NCBI GenBank assembly: GCA_035325705.1
Contig: DAOKZI010000020.1
Coordinates: 18,018 to 82,017 of the forward strand
Origin: Ga0077536 sp035325705
GTDB lineage: Bacteria > Pseudomonadota > Gammaproteobacteria > Ga0077536
DNA: 64,000 bases
Direction of reading: 5' to 3'
Position numbers and translations under genes: made by a program. The notes under the pieces were generated by a model. It ran no database searches. It saw only the letters and a list, made by a program, of their open reading frames with translations, and was not told where the DNA came from. This document shows, one piece after another, positions 26,129 through 36,571 of this stretch; position 1 is the first letter of the stretch, and every line of letters begins with the position of its first letter.

Positions 26129-28477
26129 TCACGCTGCGCTCATCGGGATCGGCCGCGTCGGGCCGGCGAGCGGGCCTTGGAGGAAATCGACGCCCATGCG
26201 GCTCAGCAGCTCGCGGGCGGCGAGGGTGCCGACACCGTCGGCGACGATCTTCACGTTCATCGTGCGCGCGACGCGCGAGAGGCCGAGGACGATCTCGTAG
26301 TCGACCGCGCTCGCGCCGAGGCGGCGCACGAAGCCTTCATCGATCTTCACGTAGTCCGGCCGCAGCCGCTTCAGGAGTTGAAAGGACAGGCCGTCTGCAC
26401 CGTAGCCGTCGAGCGTCACGTGGCAGCCGCGTTGGCGCAGGATCTCGGCGAACGCGGCGCAGCCTTCGATCTCTTCGGCGGGCACGGTAGCCGGAATTTC
26501 GAAGGCCAGACGGTGCGCCACCGGCGTGCCGCCGGCGAGCAGATCCAGCACGTAGGCGGCGTAGCGCTCGTCGGCGAGCGAGGCGGCGGAGACGTCGACG
26601 GCGAGGATGTCGTCGGCGCTCAGAAAGGAACGATCGGCGCGCAGCGCGGCGACGGCCGCCGCCACGCGGCGCCGGTCGAGCTCGGTCGCGAGCCTCGTCT
26701 GCGCAGTGCGCAGCTTGTCGCCGACGTGCGTCGCCTCCCCCTCGAGCTGCGGCACGAGCTCGGCGTAGCCGGGCTGCACGATCCGATCGTCCAGCGGCCG
26801 CGTCGGGGCGATCGCGAAGGCGATCCGATTGCGCTCCAGCGCCGCGCGCAGCGCGCGCGGATCGACCCCGCCGTCGCTTTCGATGCGTCCGCCGCCGTCT
26901 TCGGTGAGCGCGCGCACGCGGTTGCCGCCGGCGCGCTTGGCGAGCGTGCAGGCGAGCCGCGCTCGCGTCAGCGCCGAGCGCTGCGCAGCGTCGCGGCTCG
27001 AAATTTCGGCGACGCCGGCGCTCGCGCGCACGCCGATCCAGCCGTGCTGCCAGGGCACGCGATGCCTTTCGATCGCCGCGCGCAGCGCATCGGCGGCCGC
27101 CGTCGCGCGTTCGAGCGTGTGGTTTTCGAGACAGACGCCGAACTCGTCCTCGCCCGTGCGGGCGAGCAGATGCGGTGCAGCCACTTCCTCGCGTAGCACC
27201 GAGGCCAGTTCGCGCAGCACGCGATCGCCGGCCGGCAGCCCGTAGAGCTCGTTCAATTCGTCGAAGTCGTCGAGATCGAGGATGCAGACGGCGTGGTGGG
27301 CGAGATCCTCCGCGGCGGCGGCGAGATTCGCGATTTGGGCCTCGAAGCGCGTGCGATCGGCGAGCGAGGTCAGGCCGTCGTGCGTCGCGCACCAGGCGAG
27401 CACCTGACCTTCCTCGCGCGCGGCGGTGACGTCGCGCAGCGAGAACACGAGGCCGTCGAGACGGTGCTGCGCGTCGTCGACCGGCGCGACGCTGCACTCG
27501 ACGGCGAGGACGCGGCCGTCTTGTCGGCGCAGCCAGGAATGCGCCGGACCCTGCTGCGCTCGCCCGGTCGCGAAGCACTGTTCGATGAGATGAGCGGTCA
27601 GCTTGTCCTCATCCTGGGCAGCGAGATCGAGCACCTCCTGCACCGGGCGGCCGAGCGCGCTCGCGTAGCGCCTGCGCGTGAGCCTTTCCGCCGCGCGGTT
27701 GAGATACACGACGCGACCGCCGCGATCGACGCGCACCAGCGCATCGGTGATGGCCGTCAGCGTCGAGGTGGCATGGGCGTGATCGTCGAGCGCCTGCGCG
27801 AGCGCGGCGAGCTGGCCGCGCACGGCCGCGGGATCCTGCGGATCGACCGGCACGGCGAGGCCGTGGCCGCGGGCCCGCACATGCAGGCGCGAGATCTCGC
27901 GGCGAAGATCGGACAGCTCGGCCGCGAGCTCCTGCTGGCGGCGCGCGAAGAGCACGAAGAGCGGCAGCACGAGGCCGCCCCAGGCCGCGGCTAGTCCCGG
28001 ATCGCGATTCGCGAGCAGCCAGGTCGTCGGCGCGAAGAAGCCTGCCATCAGCGCGATCCAGCTCGGCGCCGCAAGCGCCATCATCGGCACGGTCGCCCCG
28101 ATCGCGGCGGAGCCGGCGATCAGCAGCACGAAGAGCGCGGGCAGCGCGAGCGTGGCGCCGATCAAGCCGACGCCGACGCCCCACACCACACCGAGCACCG
28201 CGGCGAGCCCCTGCGACAGCGCCGCGCGCTCGTCGGGCACGCGCCAGTGCAGGACGAAGGCGGCGCCGAGGAGATTGAGCGACAGGCAGATCAGCCAGCC
28301 GAAGACCAGCGCGGGCGGCGCCGCGGACAGCGCGGGCAGCACGACGCCGGCGGCGCACAGCGCGTTGAACGCGAGCCAGACGGCGGGATGGACGGGATGA
28401 TCGTACCGCCGCTCCGCCGTCACGGCGGGCGTAGGCAAGGTCAGGGGTTCGGGTTGCGTATCGACACGCCGCGCCAT
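26129..28477 (-). CDS. membrane PAS-GGDEF-EAL-like signalling protein with degenerate motifs
   Basis: The protein has 782 residues. About six hydrophobic segments occupy residues 35-190, followed by a PAS domain (ITDALVRVDRGGRVVYLNRAAE), a GGDEF domain with the signature GEDEF, and an EAL-like domain. In the last, the EAL position reads YAELVPQ and the usual DDFG-G reads LDGYGADGLS, so phosphodiesterase residues appear lost. Cyclase activity is uncertain because GG is replaced by GE. It may be a c-di-GMP sensor or an inactive regulator. A CRP-type palindrome lies 192 bases upstream of the start. Confidence 0.85.
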   Translation of the reverse strand: MARRVDTQPEPLTLPTPAVTAERRYDHPVHPAVWLAFNALCAAGVVLPALSAAPPALVFGWLICLSLNLLGAAFVLHWRVPDERAALSQGLAAVLGVVWGVGVGLIGATLALPALFVLLIAGSAAIGATVPMMALAAPSWIALMAGFFAPTTWLLANRDPGLAAAWGGLVLPLFVLFARRQQELAAELSDLRREISRLHVRARGHGLAVPVDPQDPAAVRGQLAALAQALDDHAHATSTLTAITDALVRVDRGGRVVYLNRAAERLTRRRYASALGRPVQEVLDLAAQDEDKLTAHLIEQCFATGRAQQGPAHSWLRRQDGRVLAVECSVAPVDDAQHRLDGLVFSLRDVTAAREEGQVLAWCATHDGLTSLADRTRFEAQIANLAAAAEDLAHHAVCILDLDDFDELNELYGLPAGDRVLRELASVLREEVAAPHLLARTGEDEFGVCLENHTLERATAAADALRAAIERHRVPWQHGWIGVRASAGVAEISSRDAAQRSALTRARLACTLAKRAGGNRVRALTEDGGGRIESDGGVDPRALRAALERNRIAFAIAPTRPLDDRIVQPGYAELVPQLEGEATHVGDKLRTAQTRLATELDRRRVAAAVAALRADRSFLSADDILAVDVSAASLADERYAAYVLDLLAGGTPVAHRLAFEIPATVPAEEIEGCAAFAEILRQRGCHVTLDGYGADGLSFQLLKRLRPDYVKIDEGFVRRLGASAVDYEIVLGLSRVARTMNVKIVADGVGTLAARELLSRMGVDFLQGPLAGPTRPIPMSAA

Positions 28478-28829
28478 GCAGTTTCCTTCTGCGTGTCCAG
28501 CGGCCGCGATGCTCGATCGGCGTTCTCCCGCTGGCGTTTCCTTATCGAATCGGCCGTCCGCTCGTCGCGGGGCCCAGTCTCCTCGCGAGCGATCCGCTGC
28601 CGCCCGCGCCGCCGGCGCGCTGGCCGGCGCGTTCGGCCCTCAACATGTATCGTGAACGCGGGTCACACTGTGACGGCCGTCACAGCTCGGGGACGTCCAC
28701 CGCCGCCGCGGCGGCACACGCGCGCGTGCATCGGGCGGCGGAGCGGGGTTTCCTCACGAGATTTCGTGGTCGTGCGGCCGTTCGATCGGCGGAGTCTTCG
28801 TCGCTCCCGCCGGCGGTGTGCCTCCTGAA
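28478..28829. other. intergenic region upstream of the GGDEF gene
   Basis: These 352 bases lie between argG and the GGDEF gene, both on the minus strand. The only clear structure is the CRP-like palindrome at 28669-28684. I see no gene here. Confidence 0.7.
28669..28684. promoter_or_regulatory. CRP/Vfr-type operator palindrome
   Basis: TGTGACGGCCGTCACA is a perfect 16-base palindrome that fits TGTGA-N6-TCACA, the consensus of CRP, Vfr and Clp regulators. It lies 192 bases upstream of the GGDEF-EAL-like gene on its 5' side. Confidence 0.6.
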
Positions 28830-30053
<1,224 letters not shown>

Positions 30054-30193
30054 GGGAGTTCACGCTGCGTTGCGGGGAGGCGCGCATTGTGCCGAGGCCC
30101 GCGCGGCGAGGCAAACGGACCGCCGTCCCCGCTCGTGGCCCGGAAGGAGCGCGGCGGAATCCGGGCTTGTGTGCCAGCGCGTATGCCGGATAA

Positions 30194-30465
30194 ATCTAGC
30201 CACGGAGGACACGGAGAAGAGAAAAGTGGGCCGTGCCGGTCCGGTGATACGTGGACGGCGGTGCCGCAGCCCGGGTGGAGCGCGCAGCGCGTAACCCGGG
30301 ATCGCGCATGCCCGATACGCAAAGGCTTTCGGCCCTGCGCGGCGCGCGCCGCGCCGAGTCTTCTCGAATGCATGAGATAACGGCGGGCGCCCTCTTTCAC
30401 GGCAACCTACGGTTGCCATCCATCCCTTTCTTCCTCCGTGCCCTCCGTGTCCTCCGTGGCTGGAT
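30194..30465. repeat. composite element, second copy, with inverted core
   Basis: The left arm ATCTAGCCACGGAGGACACG and the right arm CGTGTCCTCCGTGGCTGGAT enclose a REP half (30266-30300) and the 75-base core seen at 25915. Here the core runs the other way, starting GCATGCCCGATACGC and ending TCTCGAATGCATGA. The GGCAAC/GTTGCC hairpin near the right arm is kept. The whole argG to hydrolase space (30054-30515) holds nothing else. Confidence 0.85.
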
Positions 30466-30515
30466 TCCTTCAGCGCATGTACTGGCACACAAGCCCGGAT
30501 TCCACCGCGTGGGCG

Positions 30516-31295
30516 TCAAATCGCCAGCGCGTCCTCCAGGGCGAGCATGAATTCGGCCGGCGCTTCGGCGTGGGGCCAGTGGCCGCCGTGGGCGACGGTG
30601 TGGAGGCAGACGTGCAGGAAGGCCGGCTGCATCGCGGCCAGCGTCGCGCTCGTCACGCGCTCGGAGCGGGCACCGCGGATGACGTGCACGGGGCCCGCGT
30701 AGCGCGCGTCCGCCGGCACGGGGAGGGCGTCGATCAGCGCGGGCATCGCCGCGCGCAGGCCGTCGAGGTTGAAGCGCCAGGCACCGCCCTCGGCGCCGGG
30801 CAGGAAGTTCTGCAGCAGGAAGAGCCGCACCTCGCGATCGGGTACGGCGGCGGCGAGCGCCTCCTCGGCCTGCTGGCGGCGCCGGATGTCGGCCAGCGGC
30901 AGCGCGCGCATCGCGTCGATGATCGCCGTGTGCTGATCCGGGGTCGCGAGCGGCGCGATGTCGACGACGATGAGGCGCGCGACGCGGGCGGGCTCGAGCA
31001 GCGCGAGTGTCATCGCGGTCTTGCCGCCCATGCTGTGGCCGAGCAGCGTCACCGGGCCGAGCCTAAGGCGCTCGATCAGCGCCGCGACGTCCGCCGCCAT
31101 CAGCCGATAGTCCATCGCCGTCGTGTGCGGCGAGCGGCCGTGATTGCGCGCGTCGACGGCCAGCACGCGATAGCGATCCGACAGCGCGCGCGCCACGCTC
31201 TGCCAGTTGCGCGCCGAGCCGAACAGGCCGTGCAGGATGAGCAGCGGCGGGCCGGCGCCGAGCGCGTCGTAGGCGAGTTCGACGGGCTCGCTCAC
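30516..31295 (-). CDS. alpha/beta hydrolase (YbfF-like esterase)
   Basis: This 259-residue hydrolase begins MSEPVELAYDALG and has LILHGLFGSARNW (oxyanion region), the nucleophile elbow GHSMGGKT, and a C-terminal HGGHWPH catalytic His. It is closest in pattern to the YbfF/abhydrolase group acting on small thioesters or esters. GTG at 31295 overlaps the Nudix stop by four bases (GTGA), so the two are coupled. An upstream in-frame extension through the Nudix gene is a shadow. Confidence 0.85.
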   Translation of the reverse strand: MSEPVELAYDALGAGPPLLILHGLFGSARNWQSVARALSDRYRVLAVDARNHGRSPHTTAMDYRLMAADVAALIERLRLGPVTLLGHSMGGKTAMTLALLEPARVARLIVVDIAPLATPDQHTAIIDAMRALPLADIRRRQQAEEALAAAVPDREVRLFLLQNFLPGAEGGAWRFNLDGLRAAMPALIDALPVPADARYAGPVHVIRGARSERVTSATLAAMQPAFLHVCLHTVAHGGHWPHAEAPAEFMLALEDALAI

Positions 31296-31765
31296 GACGG
31301 CTCGCCGCGCAGCGCCGCGGGCAGCTTGGCGAGGTTCAGCTTCTCCAGCGGCCAGATGCCGAGCAGGCGGATGTCCTCGTCGATGCCGTCCATCACCGGC
31401 AGCGCGAGATGCTCGCCGGGACCGAGCCAGGCGTGATCGACGTGCTCGTGATTGAGCGCGACGCTGCCGCAATGCCAGCGATAGTGGAAGAGATGCAGCT
31501 CGTAGCGGCCGCCCCACAGCGTGTCGCGCAGCGGCCCCAGACGCCGCAGCTCGCTCACGACGTGCGCCTCGCCGATTTCCTCGCGCAGCTCGCGTCTCGC
31601 ACAGTCCTCCGCCGTCTCGCCGTCCTCGATGTGGCCGGCCGGAAAGCCCCATTGATCCGGACCGAGCGGTCGGTCGTGGGCGCGCAGCAGGAACAGGAGA
31701 CGCGAGGCCTCGTCCTCGAGCACGCAGATCGAGAACCGCGCGAGCGGCGGCGCAGGCTCGCTCAC
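31292..31765 (-). CDS. Nudix hydrolase
   Basis: The 157-residue protein contains a complete Nudix box starting at Gly43 (GHIEDGETAEDCARRELREE, then IGEA), which binds Mg and cleaves nucleoside diphosphate-X substrates. The exact substrate is not evident; GPDQWGFPAG upstream of the box is typical of NTP or sugar-nucleotide members. GTG 31765 lies 7 bases after the aceF stop, and the stop overlaps the next gene, so it belongs to the aceF transcript. Confidence 0.9.
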   Translation of the reverse strand: MSEPAPPLARFSICVLEDEASRLLFLLRAHDRPLGPDQWGFPAGHIEDGETAEDCARRELREEIGEAHVVSELRRLGPLRDTLWGGRYELHLFHYRWHCGSVALNHEHVDHAWLGPGEHLALPVMDGIDEDIRLLGIWPLEKLNLAKLPAALRGEPS

Positions 31766-31772
31766 GCGACCC

Positions 31773-33473
31773 TCAGAGCAGCAGCTCGCGGAGATCGCCG
31801 AGCGCCGCGCCGAGGAAGCGCGTGAATTCGGCGGCGAGGACGCCGTCGATCACGCGGTGATCGTAGGACAGCGACAGCGGCAGCAGCAGGCGCGGCTCGA
31901 AGCCGCCGTTGCGCCACACGGGTTTCATCGCCGCCGGCGAGACGCCGAGGATCGCGACCTCGGGCGGGTTGATGATCGGCGTGAACGCGGTGCCGCTGAT
32001 CCCGCCGAGGCTCGTGATCGTGAAGCAGCCGCCCTGCATCTCCGCCGGCGTCAGCTTGCCGTCGCGCGCCTTGAGGCCGAGCGTGCGGATCTCGCGGGCG
32101 AGCTCGAACACGCCCTTGCGATCGGCGTCGCGCAGCACCGGCACCACGAGCCCGCGCGGCGTGTTCGCCGCGATGCCGAGATGGCAGTAGCGCTTGTAGA
32201 CTAGCGATTCGCCGTCGGGCGTCAGCGATGCGTTGAAATCGGGAAATTTCGCGAGCGCGCTCGCCACCGCCTTGGCGATGAAGGCGACGAGCGTGAGCTT
32301 GGTGCCCGCCTCTTCCGCCGCCGCGGCCTTCGCCTTGCGGAAGGCTTCGAGCTCGGTGACGTCGGCTTCGTCGAACTGCGTGACATGCGGAATCGTCACC
32401 CAGCTCCGATGCAGGTTCTGGCCGGTCAGCTTGCGGATCTTGTTGAGCGGCTGCGTTTCGACCGGGCCGAAGCGGGAGAAATCGACGGCCGGTGCCCCCG
32501 GCAGCGCGAAGAGGCCGCCCGCCGCCGCGCCGGCGCGGCGCTCGCCCATCGCGCGTTTGACGTGGGCGACGACGTCCTCGCGCTGGATGCGGCCCTTGCG
32601 CCCGCTGCCCTGTACCTCGTGCAGATCGACGCCGAGCTCGCGCGCGAGGCGGCGCATCGCGGGACTCGCATAGACGTGCGAGATCTCCGCCGGCGCCTGC
32701 GGCGCGGCGGGCGCGTCCATCGCCGGATCGAGCGCGGGCATCTGCGCCCCGGACGGCGCGGCTGCCGGCGCCGCGGCCGGCTCGGCGCCCGCCTCCGCCG
32801 CGCTTTCGAGCTCGACGATCGGCGTGCCGGTCGACACCTTGTCGCCGGTCTTCACCAGCACGCGCTTGACCGTGCCGGCGTAGGGCGCGGGGATGTCCAT
32901 CGTCGCCTTGTCGCTCTCGAGCGTCAGCAGCGGCGCCTCGACGCCGACGACGTCGCCGGGCTTGACGAGGATCTCGATGACGTCGACCTCGGGGAAATCG
33001 CCGAGATCGGGAACGCGCACCTCGCGCACGCTGGGGCCTGCGCTCGCGGGCGGCTTCGCGTCCGCCGGCGGCGGCGCAGCGGCGGACGGCGCCGCGGCAG
33101 GCGCAGGCGCTGCCTTGGGCGCAGGCGCTGCGTCGGAAGCAGAAGCTGCGGGCGCAGCCGCTGTGTCGGAGGAAGCAGGCGCTGCGGGCGCAGGCGCCGC
33201 CGGGGCCGCTGCGCTCGGTGCCGCCGGCGCGCCCGCGTCGTCGACGTCCAGCATCAGGATGCGCGCGCCTTCGCCGACCTTGTCGCCGATCTTCACGCCG
33301 ATGCGGCCGACGCGGCCGGCGCGCGGCGCGGGGATGTCCATCGTCGCCTTGTCGCTCTCCAGCGTGATCAGAGGATCCTCGGGCGCGACGACGTCCCCCG
33401 GCTTGACGAGAATGTCGATCACGTCGACCGCGTCGAAGTCGCCGATATCGGGGACGAGAACTTCTATTTCCAT
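31773..33473 (-). CDS. aceF: pyruvate dehydrogenase E2 (dihydrolipoamide acetyltransferase)
   Basis: This 566-residue E2 has two lipoyl domains, each with the lipoylated Lys in ESDKATMDIPAP, separated by Ala/Pro-rich linkers. A peripheral-subunit-binding domain (YASPAMRRLARELGVD) and a C-terminal acetyltransferase core with SYDHRVIDGV follow. It transfers acetyl groups from lipoate to CoA and forms the complex core. ATG 33473 begins MEIEVLVPDIGDFD. It follows aceE after 174 bases that hold a TATACT box, so it may also have its own promoter. No E3 gene is adjacent. Confidence 0.95.
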   Translation of the reverse strand: MEIEVLVPDIGDFDAVDVIDILVKPGDVVAPEDPLITLESDKATMDIPAPRAGRVGRIGVKIGDKVGEGARILMLDVDDAGAPAAPSAAAPAAPAPAAPASSDTAAAPAASASDAAPAPKAAPAPAAAPSAAAPPPADAKPPASAGPSVREVRVPDLGDFPEVDVIEILVKPGDVVGVEAPLLTLESDKATMDIPAPYAGTVKRVLVKTGDKVSTGTPIVELESAAEAGAEPAAAPAAAPSGAQMPALDPAMDAPAAPQAPAEISHVYASPAMRRLARELGVDLHEVQGSGRKGRIQREDVVAHVKRAMGERRAGAAAGGLFALPGAPAVDFSRFGPVETQPLNKIRKLTGQNLHRSWVTIPHVTQFDEADVTELEAFRKAKAAAAEEAGTKLTLVAFIAKAVASALAKFPDFNASLTPDGESLVYKRYCHLGIAANTPRGLVVPVLRDADRKGVFELAREIRTLGLKARDGKLTPAEMQGGCFTITSLGGISGTAFTPIINPPEVAILGVSPAAMKPVWRNGGFEPRLLLPLSLSYDHRVIDGVLAAEFTRFLGAALGDLRELLL

Positions 33474-33520
33474 GCGTGACTCGCTTTCTGCGCCGCTGGC
33501 CCTTGCCGTCGAAGGCCCGC

Positions 33521-33526
33521 AGTATA
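33521..33526 (-). promoter_or_regulatory. candidate -10 box for aceF
   Basis: On the minus strand TATACT lies 48 bases before the aceF start, in the 174-base gap after aceE. No good -35 box is seen, so this is tentative. Confidence 0.3.
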
Positions 33527-33647
33527 AAAGTTGGTCGCAGGCATTAATGACCGAAACCGGCCGCACAGGACCGGCGCCGCGCATTTTTTCGCTCGCCGCG
33601 GCGCTGCTTCGCGTGCATTCCTGCCATGACCGTCGTGCCGCTCGCGC

Positions 33648-36314
33648 TCAGACCGTGACGGGATTCGGCTTCTCCGGATCGAGGCCGTACTTCGCGATCG
33701 CCGCGGCGACCTTCGCCGCGGCGAGCTTGCCGTCGTCGGCGAGGGCCTTCAGCGCGGCAACGACGATGAAGTATCGATTGACCTCGAAGAACTCGCGCAG
33801 CTTCTTCCGCGAGTCCGAACGGCCGAAGCCGTCGGTGCCGAGCACGCGATAGCGCGCGGGCACGAATTCCCGGATCTGATCCGCATAGGTCTTCAGGTAG
33901 TCGGTGGCGGCGACCACCGGGCCGGTCTCGCCTTCGAGCTGCAGCGTGACCCAGGGTTTGCGCGGCGCCGCTTCGGGGTGCAGCGTGTTCCAGCGCGCGC
34001 AGTCCAGGCCGTCGCGGCGCAGCTCGTTCATGCTGGTCGCGCTCCACACATTGGCGGCGATCCCGAAATCCGCTTCGAGCAGCTCGCCGGCCGCAATCAC
34101 CTCGCGCAGGATCGTGCCGCTGCCGAGGAGCTGGATCTGCGCCTTCTTGCGTTCCTGCAGCTTGTACAGGCCCTTGACGATGCCCTCCTCGGCGCCGGCC
34201 GGCAGCGCCGGGTGCACGTAGTTCTCGTTCATCACGGTGATGTAGTAGAAGACGTTCTCCTGGCGCTCGAACATGCGTTTCAGGCCGTCGTGGACGATCA
34301 CCGCGAGCTCGTAGGCAAAGGTCGGATCGTAGGACACGCAGTTCGGAATCGTCGACGCGAGCAGATGGCTGTGGCCGTCCTGATGCTGCAGGCCTTCGCC
34401 GGCGAGCGTCGTGCGGCCCGAGGTGCCGCCGAGCAGGAAGCCGCGCGCCTGCATGTCGCCGGCCGCCCACGTGAGATCGCCGACGCGCTGGAAGCCGAAC
34501 ATCGAGTAGAAGATGAAGAACGGGATGATCTGCAGGCCGTGGTTCGCGTAGGCCGTCGCGGCCGCGATCCACGAGCACATCGCGCCCGCTTCGTTGATGC
34601 CTTCCTCGATGACCTGTCCCTTGATGTCCTCGCGGTAGTACATCACCTCGTCGCGATCGACGGGCTCGTAGAGCTGGCCGACCGAGGAGTAGATGCCGAG
34701 CTGGCGGAACATGCCTTCCATGCCGAAAGTGCGCGCCTCGTCCGGCACGATCGGCACCACGCGCGGGCCGATCTGCTTGTCGCGCGTCAGCGCCGTGAGC
34801 AGGCGCACGAAAGCCATGGTGGTCGAGATGTCGCGATCGTCCGTGCCCTTCAGCATCGCGTCGAAGATCGACAGCGGCGGAATGGCGATGGGCTCGGCGC
34901 TGCGCCGGCGCCGCGGCAGGAAACCGCCCATCGCCGCCGTGCGCTCGCGCAGGTATTTCATCTCCGGGCTGTCTTCGGGCGGCCGGTAGTACGGCGCATT
35001 GGCGAGCTCGGCGTCGGAGATCGGGATGTGGAAGCGATCGCGGAAGTGGCGCAGCGCGTCCTCGCCCATCTTCTTCTGCTGGTGCGTGACCATCTTGCCT
35101 TCGCCGGCCTCGCCCATGCCGTAGCCCTTGATGGTCTTGCACAGGATGACGGTCGGCTGGCCGGTGTGCTGCATCGCCTGCGCGTAGGCCGCATAGACCT
35201 TGTGCGGATCGTGGCCGCCGCGATTGAGGCGCCAGATGTCCTCGTCCGTCATGTTCGCGACCATGGCCTTGAGCTCGGGATACTTGCCGAAGAAGCGCTC
35301 GCGCACGAAGGCGCCGTTCATCGCCTTGTAGGCCTGGTATTCGCCGTCGACGGACTCCTCCATGCGCTGCAGGAGCAGGCCCTTCGTGTCGCGCGCGAGC
35401 AGCGGATCCCAGTACGAGCCCCAGATCACCTTGATGACGTTCCAGCCGGCGCCTCGGAAATCGGATTCGAGCTCCTGGATGATCTTGCCGTTGCCGCGCA
35501 CGGGCCCGTCCAGGCGCTGCAGGTTGCAGTTGATGACGAAGATGAGATTGTCGAGCTTCTCACGCGAGGCGAGCGAGGCGGCGCCGAAGGATTCGGGCTC
35601 GTCCATCTCGCCGTCGCCGACGAAGGCCCAGACCTTGCGGCCCTCGGTGTTCACGAGCCCGCGGTTGTGCAGATAGCGCATGAAGCGCGCCTGGTAGATC
35701 GCCATGATCGGGCCCAAGCCCATCGACACCGTCGGGAACTGCCAGAAGTCCGGCATCAGCCACGGATGCGGGTATGAGGTGAGGCCCTTGCCGTCGACGT
35801 CCTGGCGGAAGTTGTCGAGCTGTTCCTCGCTGATGAGCCCGAGCAGATAGGCGCGCGCATAGATGCCGGGCGCGGAGTGGCCCTGGATGTAGATCAGATC
35901 GCCGCCGTGCGCGTCGCTGGGCGCGTGCCAGAAATGGTTGTAGCCGACTTCGTACAGCGTCGCCGCCGAGGCGTAGCTCGCGATGTGGCCGCCGAGCTCC
36001 CGGTTCTTGCGGTTCGCCTTCACCACCATCGCCATCGCGTTCCAGCGATTGATCGAGCGGATGCGCCACTCGAGCGCGGGATCGCCGGGCGTGTACTGCT
36101 CGAGATGCGGCGGGATGGTGTTGATGTAGGCGGTGTTCGCCGAGTAGGGCAGGGTGGCGCCGGAGCGGCGCGCCTTGTCGATCAGACGTTCGAGCAGGTA
36201 GTGCGCGCGCTCGATGCCTTCGCGTTCGACGACGGCCTCGAGGGCTTCGATCCATTCGCGGGTTTCGGCGGGATCGCGATCGTTGTTCAGGGGGGGCTGG
36301 ACGGGAGTCGACAT
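33648..36314 (-). CDS. aceE: pyruvate dehydrogenase E1 (homodimeric type)
   Basis: This 888-residue enzyme decarboxylates pyruvate with thiamine diphosphate and passes the acetyl group to lipoyl-E2. The TPP/Mg motif GDGEMDEPES lies near residue 230. FWHAPSDAHGGDLIY and QGHSAPGIYARAYL are hallmark segments of the long alpha2-type E1. ATG 36314 gives MSTPVQPPLNNDRDP. It is upstream of aceF on the same strand. Length and motifs are standard. Confidence 0.97.
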   Translation of the reverse strand: MSTPVQPPLNNDRDPAETREWIEALEAVVEREGIERAHYLLERLIDKARRSGATLPYSANTAYINTIPPHLEQYTPGDPALEWRIRSINRWNAMAMVVKANRKNRELGGHIASYASAATLYEVGYNHFWHAPSDAHGGDLIYIQGHSAPGIYARAYLLGLISEEQLDNFRQDVDGKGLTSYPHPWLMPDFWQFPTVSMGLGPIMAIYQARFMRYLHNRGLVNTEGRKVWAFVGDGEMDEPESFGAASLASREKLDNLIFVINCNLQRLDGPVRGNGKIIQELESDFRGAGWNVIKVIWGSYWDPLLARDTKGLLLQRMEESVDGEYQAYKAMNGAFVRERFFGKYPELKAMVANMTDEDIWRLNRGGHDPHKVYAAYAQAMQHTGQPTVILCKTIKGYGMGEAGEGKMVTHQQKKMGEDALRHFRDRFHIPISDAELANAPYYRPPEDSPEMKYLRERTAAMGGFLPRRRRSAEPIAIPPLSIFDAMLKGTDDRDISTTMAFVRLLTALTRDKQIGPRVVPIVPDEARTFGMEGMFRQLGIYSSVGQLYEPVDRDEVMYYREDIKGQVIEEGINEAGAMCSWIAAATAYANHGLQIIPFFIFYSMFGFQRVGDLTWAAGDMQARGFLLGGTSGRTTLAGEGLQHQDGHSHLLASTIPNCVSYDPTFAYELAVIVHDGLKRMFERQENVFYYITVMNENYVHPALPAGAEEGIVKGLYKLQERKKAQIQLLGSGTILREVIAAGELLEADFGIAANVWSATSMNELRRDGLDCARWNTLHPEAAPRKPWVTLQLEGETGPVVAATDYLKTYADQIREFVPARYRVLGTDGFGRSDSRKKLREFFEVNRYFIVVAALKALADDGKLAAAKVAAAIAKYGLDPEKPNPVTV

Positions 36315-36571
36315 GAGCGCACGAGTCTCCTGCTGGGGGGAGTCGCCGCGTAGGGCGGCGGCTTCCGCGGGTCATGGCCGGATCGCGCGCCTTCGTCACG
36401 GCGCGGATCCCTCGCTTCGTAGTGTACCGTAGACCGTGCGCCGCGCGGGCCGCGGCGAGCTCTGCGCGCGGCGAGGGTCGCGTTGCTGCCGCGCTGCGAG
36501 TTTCGCAGGCTCGCAAACGGCGCGCGCTGCGTCGCCGGTCTTCGAGGGTCCATCACGGGAGATAGAGCCGC

